A stretch of DNA of 42,120 bases from Brevundimonas fluminis (lineage in GTDB: Bacteria; Pseudomonadota; Alphaproteobacteria; Caulobacterales; Caulobacteraceae), in the NCBI RefSeq assembly GCF_003934285.1, contig NZ_RQWJ01000007.1, positions 1-42,120 on the forward strand. Direction: 5' to 3'. Shown piece after piece: positions 16,393-24,591 of this stretch (position 1 is the stretch's first letter; each line of letters begins with the position of its first letter). Both the position numbers and the translations under genes were made by a program. The notes below the pieces were generated by a model that did no database searches, was not told the origin of the DNA, and saw only the letters and a program-made list of their open reading frames with translations.

Positions 16393-17789
16393 AACGCCGC
16401 GATCAGGGCACGCATGTTGTCCAGGAAGCCCGGCTGGGAATAGGCCGTCCGGTCCGACTGCGACGGCGGCGCGGGCGGCGAAGTCCAGACCTGGGCCGGG
16501 TCGGTCGCCAGCACCAGGCTGCGGCCGTCGATCGCGTCCAGCATGATCTCGTGTCCGCTCAGGGGCACGACCACGGACGGCACGCCGATCGCCAGCGCGT
16601 CGAAATGACAGGCTGAGGCGATGCTGAGATGCAGGTCCGCCTGGGAGAGCAGCTGGAACACGTTCGGGGCGGCGGCGCCCGGGACGACCTCCACGCGATC
16701 GTCGGCCTCCAAGGCGTCGAAGGCCGTCGCGCCGAGGTCGTAGACGGGATGCAGCTTTATCCGCAGCCGCCAATCCAGGCCCTGCGGGGCGGCGGCGACC
16801 ATGTCCGACAGCCATTGAGCCAAGCTCTCGACGTCCAGGCCTTGGCTGGTCACCACTAGGGTGTGGGGCCGATCGGCCCCGCCGGCGTCGGCGGCCCTGG
16901 CGTCCAGCGCTTGGTCGATCAGTTCATTGCCCATCAGCCGCGCCGCCGCCGCGTGCCGGGTTCCGGCGAGCGCATTGACCCAGTGAGCCCCGCGAGAGGC
17001 CAAGGCGTCGGGGATCAGCAGTTCACGGTCGGTCCCTTCGGCGTCGGTCGGCACCGCGTCGGGGTGCTTGGCGTCGAAGATGCCGTGTTGCAGTTCGATG
17101 AAGGGGATCCCGGCCTTGGCGCAGGCGATCATCAGCCCATAGTCGCCGGTGTCGGAGCCCAGAACGACCCGCGGCCGCAGGCGCGCAAGCAGCAGGCCAT
17201 AAAGACGTCCCTGCCAATAGGCCGTCGAGATGCGCTCCAGCAGAGCGGCGACAGGAATGTGCACGTCCACTTCGCGCGCCAGCTCTGCCGAGACCGTGCG
17301 GGCGAAAACGGCGGCGGGCGCGGGAGCTGGCTTCAGCTTGCTCAGCACCTTGCCCCAGAAGGTGAAGACCACCGCGTCCAGATGGGCCGGATGCCTGGCG
17401 CGTCGGGCCTGGTCGTCGTACTGGGCGCTGTTGACCTCCTCCAGCTTGAAATGCCGGTACTCGCCCAAGAAGCCGTCGAAATAGACGTCGCGCGCGCCCG
17501 CCGGGGTCTCCATCCTCAGCGCGGATCGGGCGGTCTTGACCAGGACGTCGACGCGGCGGCCCCGCAGCAGATGGCCCGCCAGGCGCAGGCTGCCGACCAG
17601 GGCTGCCCGAACCCGCGACGCTTGGGACCGGGCGGGCGAGACCAGAGGCAGGGCGGCGGCCGAATAGTAGGCGAAGTTGCGCATGACCCGCCACGCCGAC
17701 CAGCCGTCGACGCGGACGGCGAAGAGGCGGCATCGCGTCTCCAGCGTCTTGAAGGCGGCCAGACGCTGGTTTCGATCGAAACGCGACAT
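16380..17789 (-). CDS. putative GT-B glycosyltransferase, capsule-synthesis/QHG-motif type; candidate nonulosonate transferase
   Basis: This 469-residue protein is not a standard GT4 enzyme. Around residue 232 it has GIPFIELQHGIFDAKHP, the QHG motif found in surface-carbohydrate and sialic/Kdo-type transferases. Near the C terminus HLSIASACHFDALAIGVPSV gives a GT-B-like donor-site segment. WRLRIKLHPVYDLGA fits the K-x-HP motif of CDP- and CMP-sugar transferases. It starts at ATG 17789 (MSRFDRNQRLAAF), 8 bases after the oxidoreductase upstream, and is the last gene of the legionaminic operon. I infer that it transfers the nonulosonic acid from its CMP donor. A specific family could not be named. 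Confidence 0.65.
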   Translation of the reverse strand: MSRFDRNQRLAAFKTLETRCRLFAVRVDGWSAWRVMRNFAYYSAAALPLVSPARSQASRVRAALVGSLRLAGHLLRGRRVDVLVKTARSALRMETPAGARDVYFDGFLGEYRHFKLEEVNSAQYDDQARRARHPAHLDAVVFTFWGKVLSKLKPAPAPAAVFARTVSAELAREVDVHIPVAALLERISTAYWQGRLYGLLLARLRPRVVLGSDTGDYGLMIACAKAGIPFIELQHGIFDAKHPDAVPTDAEGTDRELLIPDALASRGAHWVNALAGTRHAAAARLMGNELIDQALDARAADAGGADRPHTLVVTSQGLDVESLAQWLSDMVAAAPQGLDWRLRIKLHPVYDLGATAFDALEADDRVEVVPGAAAPNVFQLLSQADLHLSIASACHFDALAIGVPSVVVPLSGHEIMLDAIDGRSLVLATDPAQVWTSPPAPPSQSDRTAYSQPGFLDNMRALIAAFGGR

Positions 17790-17797
17790 CGCCGGAC

Positions 17798-18742
17798 TCA
17801 GGCCAGGCCGTAGATCTTGGCCACGACCTCCATCGACTTCGTGGCGTCTTCCAGAGTCGCCAGGCGCGGCGTCTCGCCGTTCAGGGACCGGATCAACTCT
17901 TGGGCCTGGACGCGCAGGCCGGGCTTGAAGTCCGCGTCGTTCGTACCGAGCTCGACCGGCGCGGCGCGGCGCTCGCCGCGGCGCTGGACCGTCAGCGATT
18001 CCAACGGACGCATCTCCAGGCGGACCGAGGCGTTGGTCACCGCCACCGCCCAGGGTCCCGGGCCGTCCCACACCGCCTGATAGAGGCCCGCGTCGCCGGA
18101 ATCATAGCGCAAGGTGGCGCACACCATGCCCGGCCGCGCGGCGTCCCACGGCAGGGTCACGTCGACGCCGACCAGCTCGCCGCGACAGAAGATGGCGAAA
18201 TAGTCCACCAGATGGATGGAGTTGGCGTACATCCAGTTCAGCACGACCGGCTCGGGCTGGCCGATCGAGCGGGCGACGTTCATGTCCTGCTGGTCCAGCA
18301 CGCTGACCAGGCGCGGGCCTTGGTCCTGGGTCAGTTCGTGCAGCGACGCCAGAGTCGAGCCGTGGGACCTGCGGTTCAGCGCAACCCAGGCAGGGCCTTG
18401 GGCGTCACGGCTTTCCGACAGGATCCGCCGGGCCTCGGCCAAGTTCAGGCCGACTGGCTTTTCCAACAGGGCGGCCCAAGGATGTTTGAAGACCTGACGG
18501 CAGACGTCGCCCATCGACAGCTCGTTGACGGTGACGATGACGGCGTCCGCACGGGTCGCCTCGAACAGGGCACCCACCGTGTCATAGGCGGCGACCCCGT
18601 GCGCCTCGGCCAACGCCCGAGCGCGGTCGGGATTGCGGCCGCAGACGCCAACGATCTCCGCGTCCGGCAGGGCCGCGAAAGCCTTGGCGTGTTCGGCGGC
18701 CATATATCCGGCGCCGACGATGGCGATTTTCCACTTTGACAT
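17798..18742 (-). CDS. Gfo/Idh/MocA-family oxidoreductase (1)
   Basis: This 314-residue protein starts MSKWKIAIVGAGYMAAEHAK, a Rossmann NAD(P)-binding N terminus with GAGYMA near 10-15. LLEKPVGLNLAEA follows at about 92-104, the EKP motif of the family. The C-terminal part is the usual substrate and oligomerisation domain. The start at ATG 18742 was chosen to begin the Rossmann fold. It lies 14 bases after the second family member and 8 bases before the transferase. The sugar oxidised is unknown. Such genes often accompany nonulosonate clusters, and WbpB, the 3-dehydrogenase of the diacetamido-uronic acid pathway, is also in this superfamily. Confidence 0.82.
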   Translation of the reverse strand: MSKWKIAIVGAGYMAAEHAKAFAALPDAEIVGVCGRNPDRARALAEAHGVAAYDTVGALFEATRADAVIVTVNELSMGDVCRQVFKHPWAALLEKPVGLNLAEARRILSESRDAQGPAWVALNRRSHGSTLASLHELTQDQGPRLVSVLDQQDMNVARSIGQPEPVVLNWMYANSIHLVDYFAIFCRGELVGVDVTLPWDAARPGMVCATLRYDSGDAGLYQAVWDGPGPWAVAVTNASVRLEMRPLESLTVQRRGERRAAPVELGTNDADFKPGLRVQAQELIRSLNGETPRLATLEDATKSMEVVAKIYGLA

Positions 18743-18756
18743 CGGTCCGTGTCCCC

Positions 18757-19806
18757 TCAGGCCCATTTGAAGATTTCATCGCGCGGCAGGTCGCCGGCGG
18801 TCAGCGACACGGCCTGGCCGCCCGCCCGATCCGAGACATGCGCGGCCACCAAGCACGACAGGGCGTGCATCCCCACTTGGGCGTCGGGGAAGTCTTGGCC
18901 GCGGAACATGGCGTTCCAGACGTCGACCGTGGGTCCGACAGAATCCGCCGGGGTGATCGCCTCGGTCGTGATGTCGGCCGGCATCCCATACCGCGTGGTC
19001 GGCAGGTCGCGATGCTCGGCCTTGCGGACGCCGACGCGCATGACGCCATTCAGCTCGTCCACCACGATCTGGCCGTTGCGGCAGGTGTAGATGACCTGCA
19101 TGCCCCAGCCGGCCCGCGCCGACAGGTCCATGAACATGGTCGTGCCGGCGGCGCTGCGGGCCAGGATGCGGCCGGACCGATCGTCGAACTGGGGCCCGCG
19201 CGGATTGGCCAGGCGGTCCGGCTCCAGCCAAGCCTGGACGGTGTCGACCGGCTGGCCGACGATGTAGCGGAACATCTCGAAATAGTGGCTGGCGTTCATG
19301 GCCAAGCCGAAATTCGAGGCGGCCACGATGATGGTCACCAATGGACCCATGGCCTCGCCGTCCAGCAAGGCCTTGACCTTGGTGTACTGCTCCATGAACC
19401 GCATCTGGTGATTGATGCCCAAGACGCTGCCGCTGGCCTGGGTCGCCGCTATCATGGCGTCGCCCTCGGCGAGGGAGGCGCCCATCGGCTTTTCGCAGAG
19501 GATATAGGGGATGCCCGCCTTGGCCGCCGTCAGCACCAGATTGCAATGGCTAGGCGCGGTAGTGGCGATCACGACCGCGTCCGGCTTGACCGCCTCCAGC
19601 ATGGCCGCCGCATCGGTGAAACAGCCGGAGGCGGGAACCGAGAAGCGCTCGGCCACGGGCGGCAGCGCGGCCTCGGCCACGTCCATCAGGCCGACGATCT
19701 TCATGCCGACCCGCTCGGCGGCCTCGGCATGACGCACGCCCATGCGCCCAAGTCCGATCACCGCGACGGTCGCGCCGACGGGCGAGGCGGGGTGTTTGTC
19801 AGTCAT
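18757..19806 (-). CDS. Gfo/Idh/MocA-family oxidoreductase (2)
   Basis: This 349-residue protein has the NAD(P)-binding motif VAVIGLGRMGVRHAEA near 14-29 and the EKP motif in YILCEKPMGASLAEG near 100. Its length and middle region differ from those of the neighbouring family member, so the two are divergent paralogues. Its ATG (19806) overlaps the wzx stop by four bases (ATGA). Its substrate is not evident; a sugar-nucleotide or nonulosonate-related dehydrogenation is plausible from context only. Confidence 0.82.
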   Translation of the reverse strand: MTDKHPASPVGATVAVIGLGRMGVRHAEAAERVGMKIVGLMDVAEAALPPVAERFSVPASGCFTDAAAMLEAVKPDAVVIATTAPSHCNLVLTAAKAGIPYILCEKPMGASLAEGDAMIAATQASGSVLGINHQMRFMEQYTKVKALLDGEAMGPLVTIIVAASNFGLAMNASHYFEMFRYIVGQPVDTVQAWLEPDRLANPRGPQFDDRSGRILARSAAGTTMFMDLSARAGWGMQVIYTCRNGQIVVDELNGVMRVGVRKAEHRDLPTTRYGMPADITTEAITPADSVGPTVDVWNAMFRGQDFPDAQVGMHALSCLVAAHVSDRAGGQAVSLTAGDLPRDEIFKWA

Positions 19807-21128
19807 TGGATTGGGTTCCGCTGTTTGGAGAGGTGGGTCCGCAAGGGGGCGATGAGGCTGGTGGTCCAGGTCGAAAGCGCGGCCGCGGGACGCGACCAAG
19901 GCAGGTCGAAGGTGCGCATGGCCACGACCGTGCTGGCGCAGGCCAGAAAGGCCTGGGTCAGGGCATAGCCCGCCGCCGCGCCGACCAGGCCGAAGCGCGA
20001 TACCAGCCACCATGTGCAAGCCGCACCCAGCACGCCGGCGCTCAGGCTGACCGAGGCCAGGAGGCCTGTCCGCGCGTGGTAGAAATAAAGGCCCGAGGTG
20101 CAGAGATAGACGCCTGTCATGGCCCCGCCGGCGGTGAACCAGGGCAGGATGCCGGTGGCCTGGCGATACTGGGGCCCCAAGACGAAGCCGCTGGCCACGA
20201 CAAGGCCGAGGCCGACGATCACGGCGATGATCAAAAAGGCGGGGATCGAGCCGTAGACAGCGCCGACGGCGAACAGCCGGTCCTGGTCCGTCGCGCCCTT
20301 GAGCTTGCCATAGAGCCACGGACTGAAGGCCTTCACGAAGGCGTCACCGACCAGAGACATCAGAAGGCCCAGCTGGGCCGCCGCTCCATAAACGCCCAAG
20401 GCTGCCGCGTCGAGCCGGATCGACACGGCCCAGCGGTCGGCCGTGGACAACAGGACCGCGCCCATCGTGTGGACGACCAGGGGCGCGCCGAAGCCAATCA
20501 GGATCGTCACATGATCGCGCCGAAAGCCCAAGTTCAGCCCGCGGCCGGCGACGAACGTGGCCACGCACAAAAGCGCGGTCAGAACCCCGGCCAGGACGAT
20601 GCCGCCGTTCCGGCCGGCTGCCTCCAGACTTAGCAGGAGCACCCCGACCAGGGACAGCGCGAAATTGACAGCGCTGCCGCCGAACTGGACGGCGGCGCTG
20701 ATCAGGGGCCGGTTCTGGCTCTGCCACAGCACCAGCCGGGTCTGGACCAGGATGTTGGCGCCGGCGGTCAGCGCAGCGGCCGCCCCCCAATGGGGCGACA
20801 GACCGGCCCCCAAGGCCGGAGCCCAAGCTAGGATCAGGGCCACCAGCCCGGCGACGGCGGCCGTGGTCAGGGTGATCACGACCAGGGCGGCGCCCAGATA
20901 GGACGGCACCTCCTCCGCCGGCTTGCGGAACCAGATCATGCCCATGGCGCCGTGGACGTTCAGCCCGGCCGCGGTGCCGGACAGCGTGACCAGGAGGGCG
21001 AAGGCGACGACCCGGGCGAACTCGGCGGGATCCAGCACTCGCGTCAGCAGCGGCAGAAGAAGGAAGGGCAGGAAAGCCGAGGCGACGTTGGCCACGGCAT
21101 AGACCGCTCCCGCGCGCGCGAAGCTCAT
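19803..21128 (-). CDS. wzx: Wzx-type polysaccharide flippase (MOP superfamily)
   Basis: This 441-residue, very hydrophobic protein has about twelve predicted membrane segments. It starts MSFARAGAVYAVANVASAFL and soon reaches LLPLLTRVLDPAEFA, the N-terminal signature of Wzx/RfbX-like flippases. It should move undecaprenyl-linked repeat units across the inner membrane. Its ATG overlaps the legF stop (ATGA), and its stop overlaps the next oxidoreductase's start (ATGA). No other flippase is visible in the window. Confidence 0.88.
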   Translation of the reverse strand: MSFARAGAVYAVANVASAFLPFLLLPLLTRVLDPAEFARVVAFALLVTLSGTAAGLNVHGAMGMIWFRKPAEEVPSYLGAALVVITLTTAAVAGLVALILAWAPALGAGLSPHWGAAAALTAGANILVQTRLVLWQSQNRPLISAAVQFGGSAVNFALSLVGVLLLSLEAAGRNGGIVLAGVLTALLCVATFVAGRGLNLGFRRDHVTILIGFGAPLVVHTMGAVLLSTADRWAVSIRLDAAALGVYGAAAQLGLLMSLVGDAFVKAFSPWLYGKLKGATDQDRLFAVGAVYGSIPAFLIIAVIVGLGLVVASGFVLGPQYRQATGILPWFTAGGAMTGVYLCTSGLYFYHARTGLLASVSLSAGVLGAACTWWLVSRFGLVGAAAGYALTQAFLACASTVVAMRTFDLPWSRPAAALSTWTTSLIAPLRTHLSKQRNPIQ

Positions 21129-21826
21129 GGGACGGGCCGGATTTCGGCCAGCAGCGCCTCCGCGCGGTCTAGGTCCGCCAAGGTGTCGATGTCCACCGAC
21201 CGGTCGGCGGGCATGACATGCAGCGCCGAGCGGCCGGGATGAAACAGCGCGCGATCGGCCATCAGGGCGTCCGTGCGCACGGCATAGACCGCGCCGTTCA
21301 GCACCCAGGCGGCGGGCAGGTCTTGGCGCCGCAGGCTGGCGCCCGGCGGTGGCGCGCAATAGGCGATCAGCCGCCCGGCGTCCTCGCCGAAGATCAGCCA
21401 AGGATGATCGGTCGCCTCGGTAACCGAGACGCAGGACGGGGCGCCGGTGGCGATCAGGGTCTGCAGGGCCGCGTCGACGTCCTCGGCGCGCCGCAGGGGG
21501 GACGTGGGCTGCAGAAGGACGACCAGGTCGTGGGCCCCGACGCGTTCGACCGCGTCCACCACCACCTCGACCGATCCCGCCTCGTCCGTCGCCAGTTCGG
21601 CGGCACGGACGAACGGCACCTCGCACCCCGCCTCCTGCGCCACGGCGATGATGCCGGCGTCGTCGGACGACAGCACTGTGCGGTCGACGTAGCGCGAGCC
21701 TTGGGCGGCCCGGATGGTCCATTCGATCAGGGGGCGACCGCCGACGGGACGGACGTTCTTGCCCGGAACGCCCTTGGAGCCGCCGCGCGCAGGGATCACC
21801 GCCAGAACCGAGAGCCCACCGATCAC
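21125..21826 (-). CDS. legF: CMP-legionaminic/N-acylneuraminate cytidylyltransferase
   Basis: This 233-residue CMP-sugar synthetase is marked by VIPARGGSKGVPGKNVRPVG near the N terminus, VVLLQPTSPLRRAEDVDAAL in the middle, and SVDIDTLADLDRAEALL near the end. It activates a nonulosonic acid with CTP. The start was set to GTG 21826, whose GTGA overlaps the ptmE stop; a TTG 66 bases further upstream lies inside ptmE. Sequence alone does not separate sialic, legionaminic and pseudaminic specificity. The neighbours legB, legC and ptmE point to legionaminic acid. Confidence 0.85.
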   Translation of the reverse strand: MIGGLSVLAVIPARGGSKGVPGKNVRPVGGRPLIEWTIRAAQGSRYVDRTVLSSDDAGIIAVAQEAGCEVPFVRAAELATDEAGSVEVVVDAVERVGAHDLVVLLQPTSPLRRAEDVDAALQTLIATGAPSCVSVTEATDHPWLIFGEDAGRLIAYCAPPPGASLRRQDLPAAWVLNGAVYAVRTDALMADRALFHPGRSALHVMPADRSVDIDTLADLDRAEALLAEIRPVP

Positions 21827-22872
21827 CCGAACACCGCCTTGAACTCGGCGTTGGCGCGTTCGAAGTCTGGCAGGCGGCCGATGTCCATCCAATAGGCCTC
21901 GGCCCGATGGGTGCGGACCTTCATCCCCGCTTCCAGCATGCGCTCCAGAAGGGTCGGCAGGTCGAAGAAAGTGTCGCGCGGTACCAGCGACAGGGCTTCC
22001 GGCGCGATGATGTAGACGCCGGCGTTGATCAGGAACCGCTGGGTCGGCTTTTCCTGCAAGGCGGTGACCCCGTCGGCTCCGGCGCTGACGACGCCGAAAG
22101 GCACCTGGATTTCATAATCGCGGACCAGGACCGTGGCTTGGGCGTCGGCGGCCAGATGGGCGTCGAGCACCGCGCCGTAGTCCTCCTTGGACAGAACGTC
22201 GCCGTTGGAGACCACGATCGGCCCGGTCGGCATCTGCGGCAGCAGGCTGAGAGCGCCGCCGGTGCCCAACCGGGTCGTCTCGCGCAGATAGCGGATGTCC
22301 AGCCCCATGTGCGAGCCGTCGCCGAAATGATCCTCGATCTGCTCGGCCTTGTAGTTGACCGACAGCCAGAAGCGCCGGAACCCCTGACCGGCGTAGTTCA
22401 GGATGATGGTCTCCAGGATCGGGCGCGAGCCGACCTTCAGCATGGGCTTGGGAGTGTCGCGGGTCAGCTCGGACAGGCGCTGGCCCAGGCCCCCGGCCAT
22501 GATCACGACCTCATGGGGCCGCTCCGGGGCGCGCAGCAGGCCGTCCAGCGTGACCAGGCCCACCGCCCGGCCCGCCTCGTCGACGATCGGCAGCTGGTGC
22601 AGGCCTTGGTCGCGCAGCATCTCCAGCATGGCGGTGCGGCTCTGACCCTGGCGCGCAACCCTCGGGTTGCGGTTCAGCACGGTGTGGGCCTGGGCGTGCA
22701 GGTCCGCGCCCGCGATCAGGGCTCGGCGCACGTCGCCGTCGCTGACCGTGCCCAGCAGGCGTCCGTCGCCGTCGACGACGAGGGAGATTCCCGTGCCGGT
22801 GCCGTCGATCGCCCGGAGGGTCTCGCGCAGATCGGCGTCGGGGGGAATCAGAGCCTTGCGCCAGTCGTCCAT
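21823..22872 (-). CDS. ptmE: PtmE-like sugar-1-phosphate guanylyltransferase with N-terminal CBS pair
   Basis: This 349-residue fusion protein has two CBS repeats over about residues 8-118 (SLVVDGDGRLLGTVSDGDVR in the first, QLPIVDEAGRAVGLVTLDGL in the second). A nucleotidyltransferase domain follows, with VVIMAGGLGQRL near 122-133 and TPKPMLKVG soon after. In Campylobacter jejuni PtmE makes GDP-glucosamine at the start of the legionaminic pathway, and this architecture is its hallmark. It lies one base after the acetyltransferase stop and overlaps legF by GTGA. The C-terminal 46 residues closely resemble the remnant at 39967. Confidence 0.87.
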   Translation of the reverse strand: MDDWRKALIPPDADLRETLRAIDGTGTGISLVVDGDGRLLGTVSDGDVRRALIAGADLHAQAHTVLNRNPRVARQGQSRTAMLEMLRDQGLHQLPIVDEAGRAVGLVTLDGLLRAPERPHEVVIMAGGLGQRLSELTRDTPKPMLKVGSRPILETIILNYAGQGFRRFWLSVNYKAEQIEDHFGDGSHMGLDIRYLRETTRLGTGGALSLLPQMPTGPIVVSNGDVLSKEDYGAVLDAHLAADAQATVLVRDYEIQVPFGVVSAGADGVTALQEKPTQRFLINAGVYIIAPEALSLVPRDTFFDLPTLLERMLEAGMKVRTHRAEAYWMDIGRLPDFERANAEFKAVFG

Positions 22873-22873
22873 T

Positions 22874-23518
22874 CTATCCCCGCACCTTGGCCGGCACGCC
22901 CATCAGGACGGCGGCGAGGTTCTGATCGGCCACCACGGCGGCGCCGGCGGCCACGACCACGCCCCGCCCCAGGATCAGCCCCTGTCGGATCACCGACCCG
23001 GCCCCGACGTGGACGTCGTCGCCGAGATCGACGTCGCCGCAGACCACCGATCCCGGCGCGCAGTGCACGAAGCCGCCCAGGCGGCAGTCGTGCTCGATCA
23101 CCGCGCGCGTGTTGATCACCGAGCCGGCGCCGATGCGCGCGCCCGGTTGGATCACCGCGCCGGCCAGCACCTGGACGTCGGCGGCCAGGTCGGCGCGGGG
23201 CGAGACGTGGGCGGTCGGGTGGCGCACGCCGACGAAGCGACGGCCTCGGGCCTGAAGCCGTTCCTGCACCCGACGACGCAGCGGCGGGCCACCTTCCAGC
23301 CCGACCCCGCCCAGACCGTTGACCAGGTCGCAGTCCAACAGATCGGGCTCGTCCAGCACCGCGTCGCCGCCCAGGACAGGACGGCCGTAGACGGGCGATC
23401 CGTGCAGGGACACGTCGGGATCCACGAAGCCGCGCACCTCGACTCCCTGGCACATCAGGGCATCGGCCACGACGCGGGCGTGGCCCCCGGCGCCCACGAT
23501 CACTACCGGGCCCGTCAC
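22874..23518 (-). CDS. NeuD/PglD-like sugar N- or O-acetyltransferase (LegH candidate)
   Basis: This 214-residue protein has an N-terminal Rossmann-like segment (PVVIVGAGGHARVVADAL) and a C-terminal left-handed beta-helix of hexapeptide repeats (INTRAVIEHDCRLGGFVHCA; GVVVAAGAAVVADQ; AVLMGVPAKV). This is the NeuD/PglD/LegH layout. In the legionaminic pathway LegH acetylates the 4-amino group made by LegC. The start is GTG 23518, overlapping the legI stop by GTGA; a longer frame runs back into legI. O-acetylation of the nonulosonate (NeuD-like) is the main alternative. Confidence 0.8.
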   Translation of the reverse strand: MTGPVVIVGAGGHARVVADALMCQGVEVRGFVDPDVSLHGSPVYGRPVLGGDAVLDEPDLLDCDLVNGLGGVGLEGGPPLRRRVQERLQARGRRFVGVRHPTAHVSPRADLAADVQVLAGAVIQPGARIGAGSVINTRAVIEHDCRLGGFVHCAPGSVVCGDVDLGDDVHVGAGSVIRQGLILGRGVVVAAGAAVVADQNLAAVLMGVPAKVRG

Positions 23519-24591
23519 GGCAACACCGGGTCGTCGGGGCCATAGTCGCGGGCCGCGACCCGGCCGATCACCTCCCAAGCGCGCATGGGTGACAGGCCGT
23601 CGGCCGGGCGCTTGGCGGTCAGGTCGTCGGCCGAGATCGTCACACCCGCCGCGATGGGACGGGCCGCGACGAGACTGCGGCGGGCGATGCGGCGGTTGGG
23701 AACCTCGACCGGGTCGGGCCCCTTGCGCGGCGAGCCCAAGGCGGCCTCGACCGTGCGGACGTCGGCGATCATGGTGGCCAGTTCGGCGGGCTCCAGCGAG
23801 GCGGCGTGGTCAGGCCCGGGCAGGGTGCGGTCCAAGGTGAAATGCTTCTCGATCACCGTGGCCCCGCGAGCGACGGCGGCGACCGACACGGCCGTGCCCG
23901 AGGTGTGGTCGGAGTATCCGACGCGAAGGCCGAAAGCTTGGGCCATGGCGTCCATGGCGCGCAGGTTCACCGCCTTTGGAGGGGCCGGATATTGGGTCGT
24001 GCAATGCAGAAGGGTGACCGCCCGCTCCAATGCGGCCTGACCCTCGGCGCTGAACCGGGCGGCTTCCAGCGCCGTCCGGTCGGGCGGATCGCCGTCCCGC
24101 GTCAGTCCGAAGGCGATCACCGACAGGGCCTCGTCCACCTCGGCCAGGGTGGCCATGCCGGTCGAGACGATCAGGGGCCGGCCCAGACGCGCGGCCGCCA
24201 GCAGCATGGGGCCATAGGTCAGGTCGCCCGACGGAATCTTGACCGCCGGCATGTCCAGCCCGGCCAAGAACCGCAGGCTGGGCATGTCGAAGGCGGTGGA
24301 CATGAAGCGGATGCCGCAGTCACGGCAGTGATCGACCAGGGCCCGCGTGTCGTCCAGCGACAGTTCCAGCCCCTTGAGCATGGCCAGCTGATCGCCGGCC
24401 TCGCCGGTGTTCGTCACCTGATAGGCGGCCTTCTCGGCGCGGCGGGTGACCAAAAGCTCGGCCTTGAAGCTCTGGAACTTGACCACGTCGGCGCCGGCGT
24501 CGGCGGCCGCGCCGACCAGCCGGCGCGCCAGGTCCAGCGAGCCGTTGTGGTTCACCCCCGCTTCGGCGATGACGAACACCGGCTCAGACAT
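23515..24591 (-). CDS. legI: NeuB-family nonulosonate synthase (legionaminic acid synthase)
   Basis: This 358-residue enzyme condenses a six-carbon amino sugar with phosphoenolpyruvate. The barrel starts VFVIAEAGVNHNGSLDLARR, followed by VVKFQSFKAELL near 37-48 and GYSDHTSGTAVSVAAVA later. KHFTLDRTLPGPDHAASLEP marks the end of the barrel. A C-terminal SAF/antifreeze-like domain spans about 300-355 (RSLVAARPIAAGVTISADDL). ATG 24591 lies 8 bases inside the legG end. Family members make sialic, legionaminic or pseudaminic acid; context favours legionaminic. Confidence 0.92.
   Translation of the reverse strand: MSEPVFVIAEAGVNHNGSLDLARRLVGAAADAGADVVKFQSFKAELLVTRRAEKAAYQVTNTGEAGDQLAMLKGLELSLDDTRALVDHCRDCGIRFMSTAFDMPSLRFLAGLDMPAVKIPSGDLTYGPMLLAAARLGRPLIVSTGMATLAEVDEALSVIAFGLTRDGDPPDRTALEAARFSAEGQAALERAVTLLHCTTQYPAPPKAVNLRAMDAMAQAFGLRVGYSDHTSGTAVSVAAVARGATVIEKHFTLDRTLPGPDHAASLEPAELATMIADVRTVEAALGSPRKGPDPVEVPNRRIARRSLVAARPIAAGVTISADDLTAKRPADGLSPMRAWEVIGRVAARDYGPDDPVLP

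Noticed and set aside
21827..21892. Longer N terminus for legF from an upstream TTG
   Set aside because: The extra residues lie inside ptmE, carry no homology, and the GTGA overlap gives a typical coupled start at the conserved region.
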